Assembly (NCBI GenBank): GCA_009741485.1
Contig: CM019216.1
Location: 58,206,656 to 58,270,655, forward strand
Direction: 5' to 3'
Origin: Malurus cyaneus samueli
Lineage: Eukaryota; Chordata; Aves; Passeriformes; Maluridae
Length of the DNA stretch: 64,000 nucleotides
Of this stretch, positions 45,346 to 59,650 are shown in pieces. How positions within the stretch are numbered: the stretch's first letter is position 1; every line of letters starts with the position of its first letter. The notes under the pieces are model-generated. The model was not told the DNA's origin. It searched no databases and saw only the letters and a program-made list of their open reading frames with translations. The position numbers and the translations under genes are program-made.

Positions 45346-48300
45346 CTATGATGAAAGCAAATAAACACCAAATCAAGCATGTATTTATAAACAGATAAAC
45401 TCAAGTTTGTTATCAGAAGACTATGAAGTACAAACAAAGAAAAAAATAATCTCAGTATTTTTGCTATTGTTATCTATGCATCATTTAACAGGTATGAAAA
45501 TCAACCAACTAAAGTTTTCCCGTCATCTAGTTGCTCTGTATGTGTCTGGGACATCAGAACACAAAGAACAGGGTGCCTTTTATTGGCATTGTTGATTTAG
45601 ATTCAGCTCAGTGTTCATCTTCTAATTTTATTCTATTTTTTCTATTTTTTTGCTTAAAGGAAAATGATTAAAAGGTCTTGTCTTTGAAACAAATTACTAT
45701 TTTGCACACAACAGGATTGCAAGAGAGAGATTGCAAAATAAATACCAACACTATTATATTAACAAGGAGTTATTTATCTCCTGAATATGGTTCCATTTGT
45801 ACAGAACTGTGGGCGGCATTCTTTTAAAACCAGACATCTTGCAAATGGCACTTAAGGGTGTCCAGAAAAAGCACACTTGGATTTATGTGCATCACATGCA
45901 TGCACTTGAAATGATTATGGAAATGGTAAGAGTATGTTCACAAGTACTAATTATGAGTCCAGCTACTCACTTCCAAAGAAAACTAAGCAATTTGCGCATG
46001 CAGTTGTAATAAATGTGTTTAAGAATGCTTTTGTACAGTTGACTTTTCTCATGCAATTTCCAAATTTTTATTTTCAAGACAGGAGATAAGCAAACTACCA
46101 TGGGATAAGGTAGCTCTTAACAGAGCGTTTGGTTCTATTTCATCATCTACAGATGTACTTTGGTGCTAAATATAGCAGCTGGAAATCTCACACGCTCCTG
46201 ACTCTTCTCAGGCAGGTACTGGCTGTGGAATCTTTTGTTGTTCTGTGGCTTAGCCTATTCTTGTTTTACTTGTATTCTCTGCGAGAGAGCCAACCTGAGG
46301 ATGAACACCTGATGGCAAAATGCTACTGCCAGATCCCTCATGATTTTATCCTAAATGTGAATAAATGCTACGCAATGTGGGCAAATGTGGTCAAGTGGCT
46401 TTCTCAAAAACGATTTCCTTTATGATCATCATGAATAGTTCTGTATACTAATGTCTATTCTGGAGAATCAAATTATCTTCTCTCCTCCAAATTGGTGAGG
46501 TCTAATTTTGCACTAATGCATGCCACTGAACTGGACTCATATTTGCTTACAGGCCAGGCTGAGACCCCTGGAATCAGTTAACTTTAGGTAAGGGTGGGGT
46601 CATTAAACACAATTTTTCCAAAATTTTTCAAGAGCTGATAGGGAAAAAAAAGGAAAAGCACGTTTCAAAAAAGGCATACATTAATGCACCAGAAATGTAA
46701 CCTCTCTTGGATTATGGATACTGTATTTGCATTTAGGAAAATATTTTTCTGTGTGACTTATTTAAAGCACAGAGCAAGTCCAATGCGACCACTAGCTCTT
46801 ACAGGCTTAGAGATGTGAAGTTATTTGTGGTGCAAAGTTCCTCTTAGGGTTTCTACATAGCTTTTTTTTTGATGCTTGATTAAATAGCAGTGAATGATTG
46901 GAGCATTCTGAATGGTTAAAAAGAAAATGAATATTCCACAATAATGCAAAACAAATGTACTGCATTAAGTGCTTTGCCTTTGCCCTGTCTGGGCTTGGTC
47001 TCCAGAATTTTTTTTCTCTGTATTTCATTATTCATTAAGTTTACAATGTGCTTTTAGTAGTACAGCTTTGGTTTTGTTTCCCAGAGACAAATCAGACCCT
47101 AGGCTTTGCTCGAGCTTGGCTCTGACTTGAAAGTATTTGGCTTGCCTGGGCATATATATAAAATGAGCAGCCAAAAAAGAAATGTTCCCAGATTTTTTAC
47201 TCTGAGCGTCAAGGAGAGAAAAATAATTTCCTATGTAGATGAAACAGCGAAGTACAGTAACACTAGCAGTTGCTGAAATTTGCTTTTTCATTGCCAGTGC
47301 ACAGAAAACTAATGGAGGCTGCTGGTACAGCTTGAAATACTTGTGCAGCTTTCAAAAACTTGACAGAGAGCAAACGTATTTACCAATATCTCCATAATTA
47401 AGCTGCTAATACTGATGAAAGCCTTGCCATACCGAACTATCTTCTGCTGCTAGTAAATGTTCTCTGATAGAGATTAGCCCCATCCCACCCCCTTACTGCT
47501 ACATGAACACTGCACCAGTTATATGGGATTATAAACACACTCTGCCTTTTTTTTCTTTAGCTTTGCCCAGCTCTTTCCGACTCAGCAGTAAGTTCTTTCA
47601 AGTAGGAGATTCTTATCTCCTATCTCCTATTGCTTGTTATGAAGTGCCTGAACATGGACTGCATCATCATTGCTACTGCAATCCATGAAAGGCTCATCCC
47701 TGTTCTGTTTGCATTTACTTCTCATCTTTTTCAGTTTCATCTGCTGCCTTAACTTCCTTCCAAATGTTCATTTTCCATTCAATATTGCTACTACCCCACA
47801 GAGACTTAAGCAGTAGTGGTCAACCTTGTATGCACTCTGCTCATACAAGCTTAATTGATTACACTGGAAATTCTGGTTACAGAGAACTTGTTCAATTTGA
47901 CCCTTGGCAAGCTTTTCAGCATTTAAACACTTTTTCATGTTCTTCCCATACTTCTGATCTGTCTAGGCCCTTCTGAATTTCTAACACAGACACAATGCAG
48001 TAAATACTTCATTATATTGCTAGGGGAGTATCAGAATCAGTCCTTTGGAAAAAACAGTCTAGTAAGTACACCACATCCAAATATTTTTTGCCATTTTGCT
48101 TAGCGTTTTAGATTGAAATTGACTCAAACAAAAACCCACATCATTCTTCTCTTTCCACAAAAGCTCAATAAATCTTTCAGCACAGTAAATATGTCCCAAC
48201 AGTATCAGGTAAAATCCTCACAGGGTAGCATTAAGTACTTTTTCCATAAAGAGAAGACATTTTGCTGACCCTAAGAAAATTTCATTTTTATCTCAATATT

Positions 48301-49148
48301 TGTGTTGCACAACATGCGCTCCTTCAATGACATTCTGGAGTCTTTTTTTTGGTTTTTTTCAGGCAGATTTATTTTATATTTTAATATACACGTGGTATAA
48401 CACATGCCCTTCTAATGACCTTCTTGGGGTTTTCCCTTCATTATGTTTTAGTTGCTCTTTATTAGTGGGCAGGGCAAGTGTTGGTAGAGAATTTTACTGC
48501 AGTTAAAACATATGCAAATTTTAGCTCTGAGCTGAATTTTTTTTTAAGTGTTGACTATAAAATTCTGTAACTTATAACCACTTGATTACAATTTACAGCA
48601 TGTTTCAGAAAGACAAACCATGTTGGAAAAGTAAAATATTGAAAAGTCAAGTAAAGGAAAGAAAAATAAGCTGACTATAACTGTCACTGGATTTTTCTTA
48701 AGTAAAGAATATCCCATATGTCTGTGCTATCTCTTCAAACTGATTGCCTTAATAAAATAGTTATGAGTTTTACAGATTCCCTACAGAAATAAATAAGGGG
48801 AAAAGGCTTCCTATATTTGTTAAAATCAGTGAAAGGAAATGCTGAAGGTCATACAGCATGTATCTCAGCAGAGAACACTGCAGACAGTTAGCAAGGAAGA
48901 GCTCTATTTAAAATACAGTTCATTTTGCGGAAAAAAACCTTGAAACTGTAATTAATTTATGTAAGGTATTCAATCCACATATAGCTGGAATCATTATTCC
49001 ACTAAGGGGAAACTAATGATGGTTTAGTATCAAAGGAAAACCTAGAGAGCTTGGATATGAGTTCCCTAGTGCAATCACTGGACACAGCATGCCCCAGAAC
49101 AGCAAGAGATCAAATATTATTCATTCATAGAACAAAAATTCAGCTTAC
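45346..49148 (-). other. ADGRG6: ADGRG6 intron interrupting TM7
   Basis: Intron of 3.8 kb splitting TM7 after SLQ, donor GTAAGC, acceptor CATCATAG. A+T-rich; no repeat or exon recognised. A T-rich stretch lies around 48300-48370. Confidence 0.85.
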
Positions 49149-49432
49149 CTTGCAATGAATTGAAAATTGAGAAGAGGTACAGGAAAGCAAGAGTTAAGGG
49201 ACCCCAGGCAAAAAAGGCAAAGCCCCATGTCATGCCCAGGAGGAAGGTCAGGCTGACCACGCTGCGGAGATTCCTTAGGATCTCTTCCTTCAGGCTCCGG
49301 TTTGTTCTTTTCCCATTCCTCCCACAGATTTGCACCATCACCACAATAAACATGGCAACATTCATTAGAAACATGATTCCAAAGTAGCCAGCACAAGTCA
49401 CGTAAAAGACAACTTCATTCTTGATCCAGCAG
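49149..49432 (-). CDS. ADGRG6: ADGRG6 exon: loop-2 Cys, TM5, TM6 and TM7 start
   Basis: The exon is 284 nt with acceptor TTTTTTTCAG|CTGC and donor AAG|GTAAGC. It opens with (F)CWIKNEVV; the Cys pairs with the TM3 Cys and the Trp is the conserved CW motif of adhesion GPCRs. TM5 is about [20 protein letters not shown], and intracellular loop 3 is basic ([16 protein letters not shown]). TM6 has the [18 protein letters not shown] block, whose Trp is the family's toggle-switch position. TM7 begins [13 protein letters not shown]. Confidence 0.95.
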
Positions 49433-50488
49433 CTGAAAAAAAGATACAAAAAAAAAATTACAAGAAAATTATCATTTTTGGTTATGAAGACTGTCCTCTG
49501 ATTATTCGTGTGACTAAAGGAAAATGAGCTGATTTCTGATACCACTGATGCAGAGTGTATAATGAAACATTTTTCAATTTTCCTTTTGCAAACAGGATGA
49601 AGCCCCGAGGCTTCATTTTAAGTGACTGTGGCCCATAGTATTATGAGAAATCTGAGGGCTGTACCACATTTTACTAAAAACTAATTAAAAAGGAAATCTG
49701 ACCTCAGATACAAGTGGTGGGAACAGCAATCCCATCATGAAAAAGTTTACACTCAGTACAAAATACTTCACTTCTATCATCTGTGTGAAGCACTGAATGC
49801 TTTAATAACAGAATGGGCAAACTTGGATCTTCAGGGTCGGAATCTCAAGTTTCTGCCACTGGAGCTAAAGGAGAATTTGAACATGACTGAAGAGTAGGAC
49901 TTTTGCGGCAGCCATTTGACAGTCAGTCACATGAGAGATGTCGCTAATTCCTCTTGCAGCAAATGGCCTGAATGTTCAGCATGATACTATAATAAATGTA
50001 AAAAATTAAATTTTTATATATCATGATGAAGCTTTGCCAGGCAAGGTAAATAGCACTCATATAAAATTTTTGGCATTTGGAGATTATTATCTGGACATCA
50101 AGAGAACATAGAGGACTATTGAACTACACTGGCAAAAAGCTGGTTTATTTATAAAGAAAACTATTTTTATAAAACTTCATTCTTTTCTCTTACCTAGTAA
50201 ATACAGCTTTCATTTAAGACAAACCAAAACAGGTGTTTTTATTTTGTTTTCATGACAAAATCTATAAATTATTTTTTTGCCAGAGGCATGTTCCTATCTG
50301 GCATTGGGTGATGCAGATTTCCCTCCATTTTTTCTTACAGCCTTCTTGACATTACAAATTCTAATAAGACAGTTTAGCCCTTTTTGCTTGTTTAATGCAC
50401 TGTTGACTTTTCAAAGCAATTTGACTAGATGCTATTTTTTTTTCAGACTATAAATGGTAGATTTTAAGAGATCAAAACAAATACTCAC
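49433..50488 (-). other. ADGRG6: ADGRG6 intron
   Basis: Intron of 1.06 kb within extracellular loop 2, just before the conserved CW motif; donor GTGAGT, acceptor with a seven-T tract and CAG. Nothing else recognised. Confidence 0.85.
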
Positions 50489-50603
50489 AAGTCATCTCCT
50501 CCTTGCCCGTTAGCATCTCTGCCATATAACTCTTTGCCATAAATATGACTTGCATTTGTATTAGCACTTGCTAAAACAATTGCTATCACCAGAGCTGGCA
50601 AAC
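50489..50603 (-). CDS. ADGRG6: ADGRG6 exon: end of TM4 and extracellular loop 2
   Basis: The exon is 115 nt with acceptor TTACAG|GTTT and donor TT|GTGAGT. It encodes GLPALVIAIVLAS, the outer half of TM4. The polar loop that follows contains NTNASHIYGKELYGRDAN and a GQGGDD turn. The loop carries an NAS glycosylation sequon. This is the least conserved stretch of the seven-helix domain compared with the human protein I remember, as expected of a solvent-exposed loop. Confidence 0.92.
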
Positions 50604-53772
<3,169 letters not shown>

Positions 53773-53900
53773 TCAAATGCAATGTATGTCAGAAGAGTTG
53801 CAGCTGAAAATATAGCAGATATTCCACAGCCTATGTAAGTGATAAAGGTCAGGACCTTGGTGTTCTGTGGGTCGATCTGCGTCACGGCTCTCTGAAGGTC
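53773..53900 (-). CDS. ADGRG6: ADGRG6 exon: linker and transmembrane helix 1
   Basis: The exon is 128 nt: 42 codons plus 2 nt. The acceptor is CTCTCACAG|GACC and the donor GA|GTAAGT. It starts [19 protein letters not shown], the end of the tethered-agonist peptide and the extracellular linker. It continues into the hydrophobic TM1 [20 protein letters not shown]. The split Glu codon continues correctly in the next exon. Confidence 0.93.
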
Positions 53901-56677
53901 CTGTGAGAGAGAAGGAGGAGACATCAGCTGCAGCCAGCACCTTCTCCACCAGCACAACACTCAACTCTTGGTAATCAGTCAAGTAAAACTGAAAAGCACT
54001 TTGGCAATACCACTCTAACCTTGACACTGGGGTTCATTTTTATTGCATGTACTTGGTCCATAGCTGTTACACCTCTCACTTCCTTCCCACAGCTCTTCAA
54101 AACATTGTGCTTTAAGTATTATAACTGTTGGAATAGCAGACAGAGCCTGAATCTGATCCTTATAATTCAGTACCAGGAATTCAAATGCCCTTCTCTGGAA
54201 AAGTGTCCAGTTTCCAAAACTTTTTATTTCTGTTGCTTATATACAACTATTTTTCAGAAGATGTAAGATTTAGAAAATCGCAACTTAAAAGTATTCATAC
54301 TGAAATGTGCAACATTCTGGAGAATTTCTGGCCTTTTAGTTTTTAAAAGTTCCTAAGAGTCAATGTAACTAATCATCTACAGGTGAAACCAAGGGCAAGA
54401 TTGCTTTCTGGTTTCAGGGTCTGTTTTGACATAAGAAGTACACTTATAAATTGAATTGGTTAGAAAAGCAATGACAAAGACAACAGAAAAAATTTGGAAA
54501 TGAAGCAGGAATATTCTGAGATTTTCTTGTTTTTCTGTCTAACTGTAACTGACATATGGTACCATCTGACAATAAATGCCAGTGTTGTTTCCTCTTTTTA
54601 AGGTCAATAAAATATGAGAATGTTTGGATTTATATCCATGTGGAGAAAATGTGAGCAAACACTAACAGACAATGATGTCTATTCTACAGTCACTGTCACT
54701 GTTGTCTCTAGCATAACTAGCTAGCAAAAAAGAAATATAAAATGCTACATTATTTTGCATGCTGTGTAGGAAAAGGCAGGAACAGGTTTTTTTTTTACAG
54801 TCCATTCTATCCTTATATGACAGTCTATTTATACATAAGGAGAGTGTTCTTTAGAAATAATTTAGTATCTAAATTAAATTCAGTAGAAATTATTAAAATG
54901 GAAAAGCAATTAGAATGGTCAAAACTGTGCAAAAATCTACTGGAATGCAGCCCAAATTCAAAGACCTTCTGCCTTATTTCCTACAGTCACTAAAGCATTC
55001 AGCGAAGAGAAGGGACTCATTCAATATATCCTAAAGAAAGCCTTTTCTTAGCCTTTTCTTTATCCCTTTGTGGAAGCAAAGTGGAACAAGACCATAATTT
55101 AGCTTGCAAGAAGACACAAAGTTTGTGGCTCTTTCATATCTACATCTCGGCATAATGTGAAGAGAGCAGTTCAATTAAGAAGAGTCTGGAAGGCCACAGC
55201 TGAGTAAGTCATGGCTTTATGTGTATGTGGCTTTAAGCTGTATGTGGCTCCCTTGTGCAGTTAAAGTCCTATGTGTCACTGCCACAAAGTTGCTTCAAAC
55301 ACCAAACACTTCCACTTAGAAATTATGCCTGCAGTGACCAGGAGCCAACATATTTTCTACAGCTATGTTTTACAGGCCAAAGAATGTTCATTTCAGCTGG
55401 AGAAAAAATGTATCAGCCCATTACTGAGCATAAACAATTGCCAGAATTCAGAAAAGATAGCAGTATTCCATTTTTTAATGTTGGGATTATTTTTTCTCTG
55501 AAAAACCACTTCACAAGTGCAAATTGCTGGAGGCAGCTGAAGGCTGGAGGCTATGCTGCTGAGGCTGAAGTGCACCATATGGTTCCCCCTTTCATCTCCC
55601 TGATAGGCACTGCTCTGCCAGCCACCCTGTCTGGAGACTTTACTTAAGGCTCTGACAGAGTATGGGCTACACGTTTTCTACCAGTGCTCTGTGAGCATTG
55701 TTTTTCCAAAAGCAGGCCTGTAATACAAGGCATCCCCAAAACTGATTAAAGCCAAGTGAGGAAACAGCCAGTATGGGTTTACATTGCACAAAAGAAGGTG
55801 TTGCTTCATACTTTATGGCATTAGATGAATCTTGGCAGATTTGCAAACTAGATTTGCAAGGGACAAGTCAGCCTTTCAGTAAGGATGAAAGAGAATTCTT
55901 GTGCTCCCTCGACTTTTTATCCTCGTTACTATTTCTGCTGTCTGTAGGATGTTTTTTCTTCCCTGTTTTTCCTAACAGTTTCTCTTCTTTTTGTTCTGAA
56001 AACAGCACTTCTAGCTTTTTCTCATGCTTTATTTTTTTTCCCCTACAAGACACTTCCTCCTTTCTCAATCTGGAAATTTCAAATATACTTAGACTTTTTT
56101 CTCACTCGTTTCCTTCTTGTTGCATAACTCCTGCCTCAGCTACAGATCACTTTTGTCTGATTATGTTAAGGGATATGTCAGAGACCCCTGCAATTTATTA
56201 AGATCACTAGTTTTTCCTGCCACTCCAGTGGCAATATTATTACTGGGCCTTGGTTGCAATAAGTTGGATCTTATAATGTGCTATTTGTATTTTGGTATCA
56301 CTCAGAAGTCTCAATTTTAGGTCTTTTGTGGCACGGTATATTCAAAATGTAGAAAAATTTCATAGGCACACTTTAGTTTTTCAAAAGATAGTATTTAACT
56401 ACCGGTAAAAATTTTAATAACGATAATAATAACAACAATAATATTCTTCCATTGCTAACTTTATTCATTATCTTGTTCCTGAATCCTTACCAGTATCTAC
56501 TTCGTTATGAAAAGATGACTTTATACAATAAGGGGGAGAATCATGTATTATTAGTCTTAAAAATTATATGCAAAAGGAAGAACCCAAGTAACAAAAGTGA
56601 GAGTTGTTTTGACACAAGACAAAAACCATGTTGCTGTTCCTGGGAAAGGTAACCTGGTGAGCAGTGAGTTTGCCTAC
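53901..56677 (-). other. ADGRG6: ADGRG6 intron between GPS and TM1
   Basis: Intron of 2.8 kb, donor GTAGGC, acceptor CTCACAG. The plus-strand ORFs inside it (55255-55647 and 55773-56201) are without recognisable homology; the second lies over pyrimidine-rich sequence. An (AAT/AAC)-type microsatellite lies at about 56416-56445. Confidence 0.82.
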
Positions 56678-56784
56678 CATTAGGACCCCAAAGTGTGTGA
56701 GGTGGTTGCACAAGCACACAGTTTCATTTTCATTGGACTCTGCACCCACTTGGCAGCCCGCAGGGTTCCAGCCACCGCTGCCAC
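56678..56784 (-). CDS. ADGRG6: ADGRG6 exon: GPS cleavage site and tethered agonist
   Basis: The exon is 107 nt; its first 2 nt complete the Gly codon begun in the micro-exon and it ends in phase 0. It encodes GGWNPAGC followed by ETVCLCNHLTHFGVLM. The CxCNH-L-T motif is the GPS. In this family autoproteolysis occurs between Leu and Thr of HL|T, and the new N-terminus THFGVLM acts as the tethered ('Stachel') agonist. The His and Thr needed for cleavage and the conserved Cys residues are intact, so the receptor should be cleavable. The NET sequon is present. The donor ATG|GTAGGC is weaker than the others. Confidence 0.93.
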
Positions 56785-58434
56785 CTGTGGAAATGAAACA
56801 CGAGAAACTGCTGTTCAACAAACACATGTCAACCTCTCTTTTAGCAAATTTCTCCCTTCATCTTGCACAAATGTAGAAGCACTTTCTCAAATTGAATGAT
56901 CCAGCATTAAAAGCAACTAGGAGAGAAGCAAGTGTCAGATTTCCTAGTTTCTGCAGAGCATCACCCCAGATGAGTGTCCCAGGAATGGACAGAGCAGAAG
57001 CAATAGATGGAGGGGAACAATAAAGGAGGGGTTAGTAAGACCTACTATGTGGGTCACATATTCAGACACGCCTTCATTTTAGCCAATAATAAGATGGTTT
57101 TAGAGCTCCTTTTTCCCCCACTGATGGGATGTCTACACCTGCCTGTCTTGCACTCAAATATCCTCAGGCACATAAAAGATTTTATGGCCCAGGAGCAGAG
57201 GGCCCCACTCTTCCTCTCTGCAGCATGTAAGGCAGAAGGTCAGAGTGGGTAATCCCAATGATCTCTCATAGCCTTAAAAAAAGACAGGAAGTGGAATATT
57301 CTCAACTCACCCCATCTGAAAAGGCCATTTTGAAAAATAAGTAGAAATATTTCAGTTTTGAAAATTAAATGTTAAAAAATAAAATTTGTTTCTTTTTTTC
57401 ATTTTTTTTCCCTGTCAAAATGTGAGCTATTTTTGTGAAATAATTTAAATTCTCTGACTCTACAAGACTTTTTTTTCACAGCTCTTGACAAAATCCAGCA
57501 TAATTTGCTCTGTAACTTCAAGGCAACCAAACCACAAATTCAAGACATTCTCTCAAAATACTGTGAAGATGTTCCAAAACCACTTAAAACTCTTCTCCAC
57601 TCAAGCAACCACTGGGAATAGTTTCTTCCCTGGGTGTTTCTCCTTTAATATGATTCTTGAGTTCAGTTTCTATGATTTTTTTGCTCATTTTTATCCTCCT
57701 GCGTTCTCCTTGTTGCTCTCTCTGTATTTCCTGCTTTGAAGTACAAATTTGGATGGTGAATTTTACTTCTTGCAAGACTCTGTGTCCTAAACCTCTCCAT
57801 CCAAAATCCTACATCTCTGTCTGTTTTACTGTAAAGAAGAGTAATATCTCAGCAACGATCTCTAAAACAGAAAGATCTGGAAAGTCATTCCAGAGAACAA
57901 TTTTGGGCAAAAGATGAAGAGCCTGGGTAAAGCATCACTCTCAGGTTTGGCAGTAGCAATGAAGAATGGCCTAAAATGCTGCCTCATTAATGTGTGTCTC
58001 CATATGTCACCAAAAAAGCTTAAGATTTGTAACAGTCACAATCTTGCAGTTAAACAGCCCTATGTTTTAAAAAAATGAGCAGTTAAAAGCATGGCTAAGA
58101 ATCATTGATGCATCTGAGCAGCATTATAAGTTTATTTCCCCATACGGACTGATCAGTGAAAAACTGCAGACATGTAAAAATAGTAGAAAAACCTAACTGA
58201 AAATTTTAAAATGTTAAAGACACTTACATTAAAAACAAACTTTAAAAAGGAGTATTAAACATGCGCCATTACAAGTAACAATACTATCCAAAAGAAATTA
58301 TACACTTCATTGAATGGACCTTATTGAATTCTGTAAGGATGGATTAGGGAGTAAAATGGCCAGTACTGTGGCAGATTTTAAAACTCACACCTTCACTCCC
58401 TACACAAAGGAAATTACAGTATTTTTAAACTTAC
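56785..58434 (-). other. ADGRG6: ADGRG6 intron within the GPS region
   Basis: Intron of 1.65 kb splitting a Gly codon between the 46-nt micro-exon and the GPS exon; donor GTAAGT, acceptor TTTCCACAG. Nothing else recognised. Confidence 0.85.
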
Positions 58435-58480
58435 CATTTTTGTTCATATCCCAGAAGACACAGGTAGGTTTAGGATCTTC
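58435..58480 (-). CDS. ADGRG6: ADGRG6 micro-exon: start of GPS motif (CxFWD)
   Basis: This is a 46-nt exon: 15 full codons (EDPKPTCVFWDMNKN) plus the first base of the next Gly codon. The acceptor is TTTTTAG|GAAG and the donor ATG|GTAAG. The CVFWD motif is the first conserved Cys/Trp element of the GPS region of the GAIN domain. The protein segment is too short to be found by ORF length. It is fixed by the family motif, the two good splice sites, and the phase match to the exons either side. Confidence 0.88.
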
Positions 58481-59533
58481 CTAAAAACAGATGTAAAAGT
58501 AGACTTTATATATCTCTTCAGACATAGATCTCATCAACATTTACAACTGCTGTTGCCATGCATATATTTTCATTTAATGAGCAGAATTAGATTTTTTTCT
58601 GCTAGAAAGATTTGTCCAAATTGCAAAATCTCGAACACTGCTTCTATGCAGTGGTCCACGGTCCCTTTTGCACATCCTGAGAATAATGAAGTTTTATTGT
58701 GTCACTTAAGTTATCCATGAACATGATGTCTTTATAGAATCCAAATACTTTTTACTAAACCTTAGGGCTACTCCATGAATCCTCTACATATGGCCTTGAA
58801 AATGTGCAAATGCCTCCTGTACCCAAGTGGAGGTTGTTTTCTCTCCCCTTAAAATATTCATTGTGATGCAGTGCAAGATAAAGTTAATCAAACTGTGAAA
58901 ACTACAAACCAGGTTCTCATTACATAGAAAATTTACTTAGGTATTGCATTTTAACTTTAACATCTCTAGTGCTATTGCCTCTTTTCGATTAGATACTGAG
59001 AACAGAGTCAAGCTCACAAATTCTCTAACTGAAAAAGTATGTGCCAAAAAGCTGCATTTGTCCATATTTCCCTAAGTTTACTGTAATCATCTTTTAATAA
59101 TGTGTTTCTATCCATTCCTCTGCTGAAAACCACATTATGACAAAATAATTCTGGGAACTATTAACAAAGCAATTAATATTTGCTCAAGGAATTTAAATAA
59201 TTCTGAAGTTCCAGTGCAATAAATCATGTCCCTGCTCACGAACATGGTCATGAACAAACATTTCACCTACAGTTATTGGCACAGAAATTGCCTCTGAGGG
59301 GCAGAATCAATGGTTATCATTTCACATAAATCTTAGATCATGAACAGAGTATCAATGGATGAGGATAGATTATTTGTATTTACTTTTTGCTTACTTGCAT
59401 TTGTTCCAGACTTCTACATTTCCATTTGAGTTTATGTTCTTACTCAAAATCCACCCCAATAAATCAGGCTGTATGCTCAGCCTTTAACATATACAATATG
59501 CATTCATGTTCCTCTGAAAAAGTCTTGTTTTAC
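58481..59533 (-). other. ADGRG6: ADGRG6 intron
   Basis: Intron of 1.05 kb in phase 0, donor GTAAAA, acceptor TTTTTAG. Nothing else recognised. Confidence 0.85.
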
Positions 59534-59650
59534 CTGAATTTTGGTATGCTTGATTGTAACCTTCACATAATCCTGAAGATCCTGAATGGTTAAGTTTCCA
59601 ATACTGCATGCCACCACAAAACTGGTCAAATTGGCAGGATTTTCTGCATC
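59534..59650 (-). CDS. ADGRG6: ADGRG6 exon: GAIN domain, pre-GPS strands
   Basis: The exon is 117 nt, 39 codons, phase 0 at both ends, with acceptor CTTGAAG|GATG and donor CAG|GTAAAA. It begins [11 protein letters not shown] and contains [14 protein letters not shown], matching the ACSIGN block I recall from GPR126. Two N-glycosylation sequons (NLT twice) fit an extracellular domain. A second possible AG lies 6 nt into the exon and would remove two codons without changing the frame. The longer form starts with Asp as in the human protein I remember. Confidence 0.9.

Noticed and set aside
49145..49396. Alternative-frame ORF over the TM5-TM7 exon
   Set aside because: A shadow of the real receptor frame, which contains the conserved TM motifs.
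55255..56201. 130- and 142-codon plus-strand frames inside an ADGRG6 intron
   Set aside because: Antisense to the gene and without homology; the second is largely translated pyrimidine tract, which gives a Phe/Ser/Leu-rich peptide.
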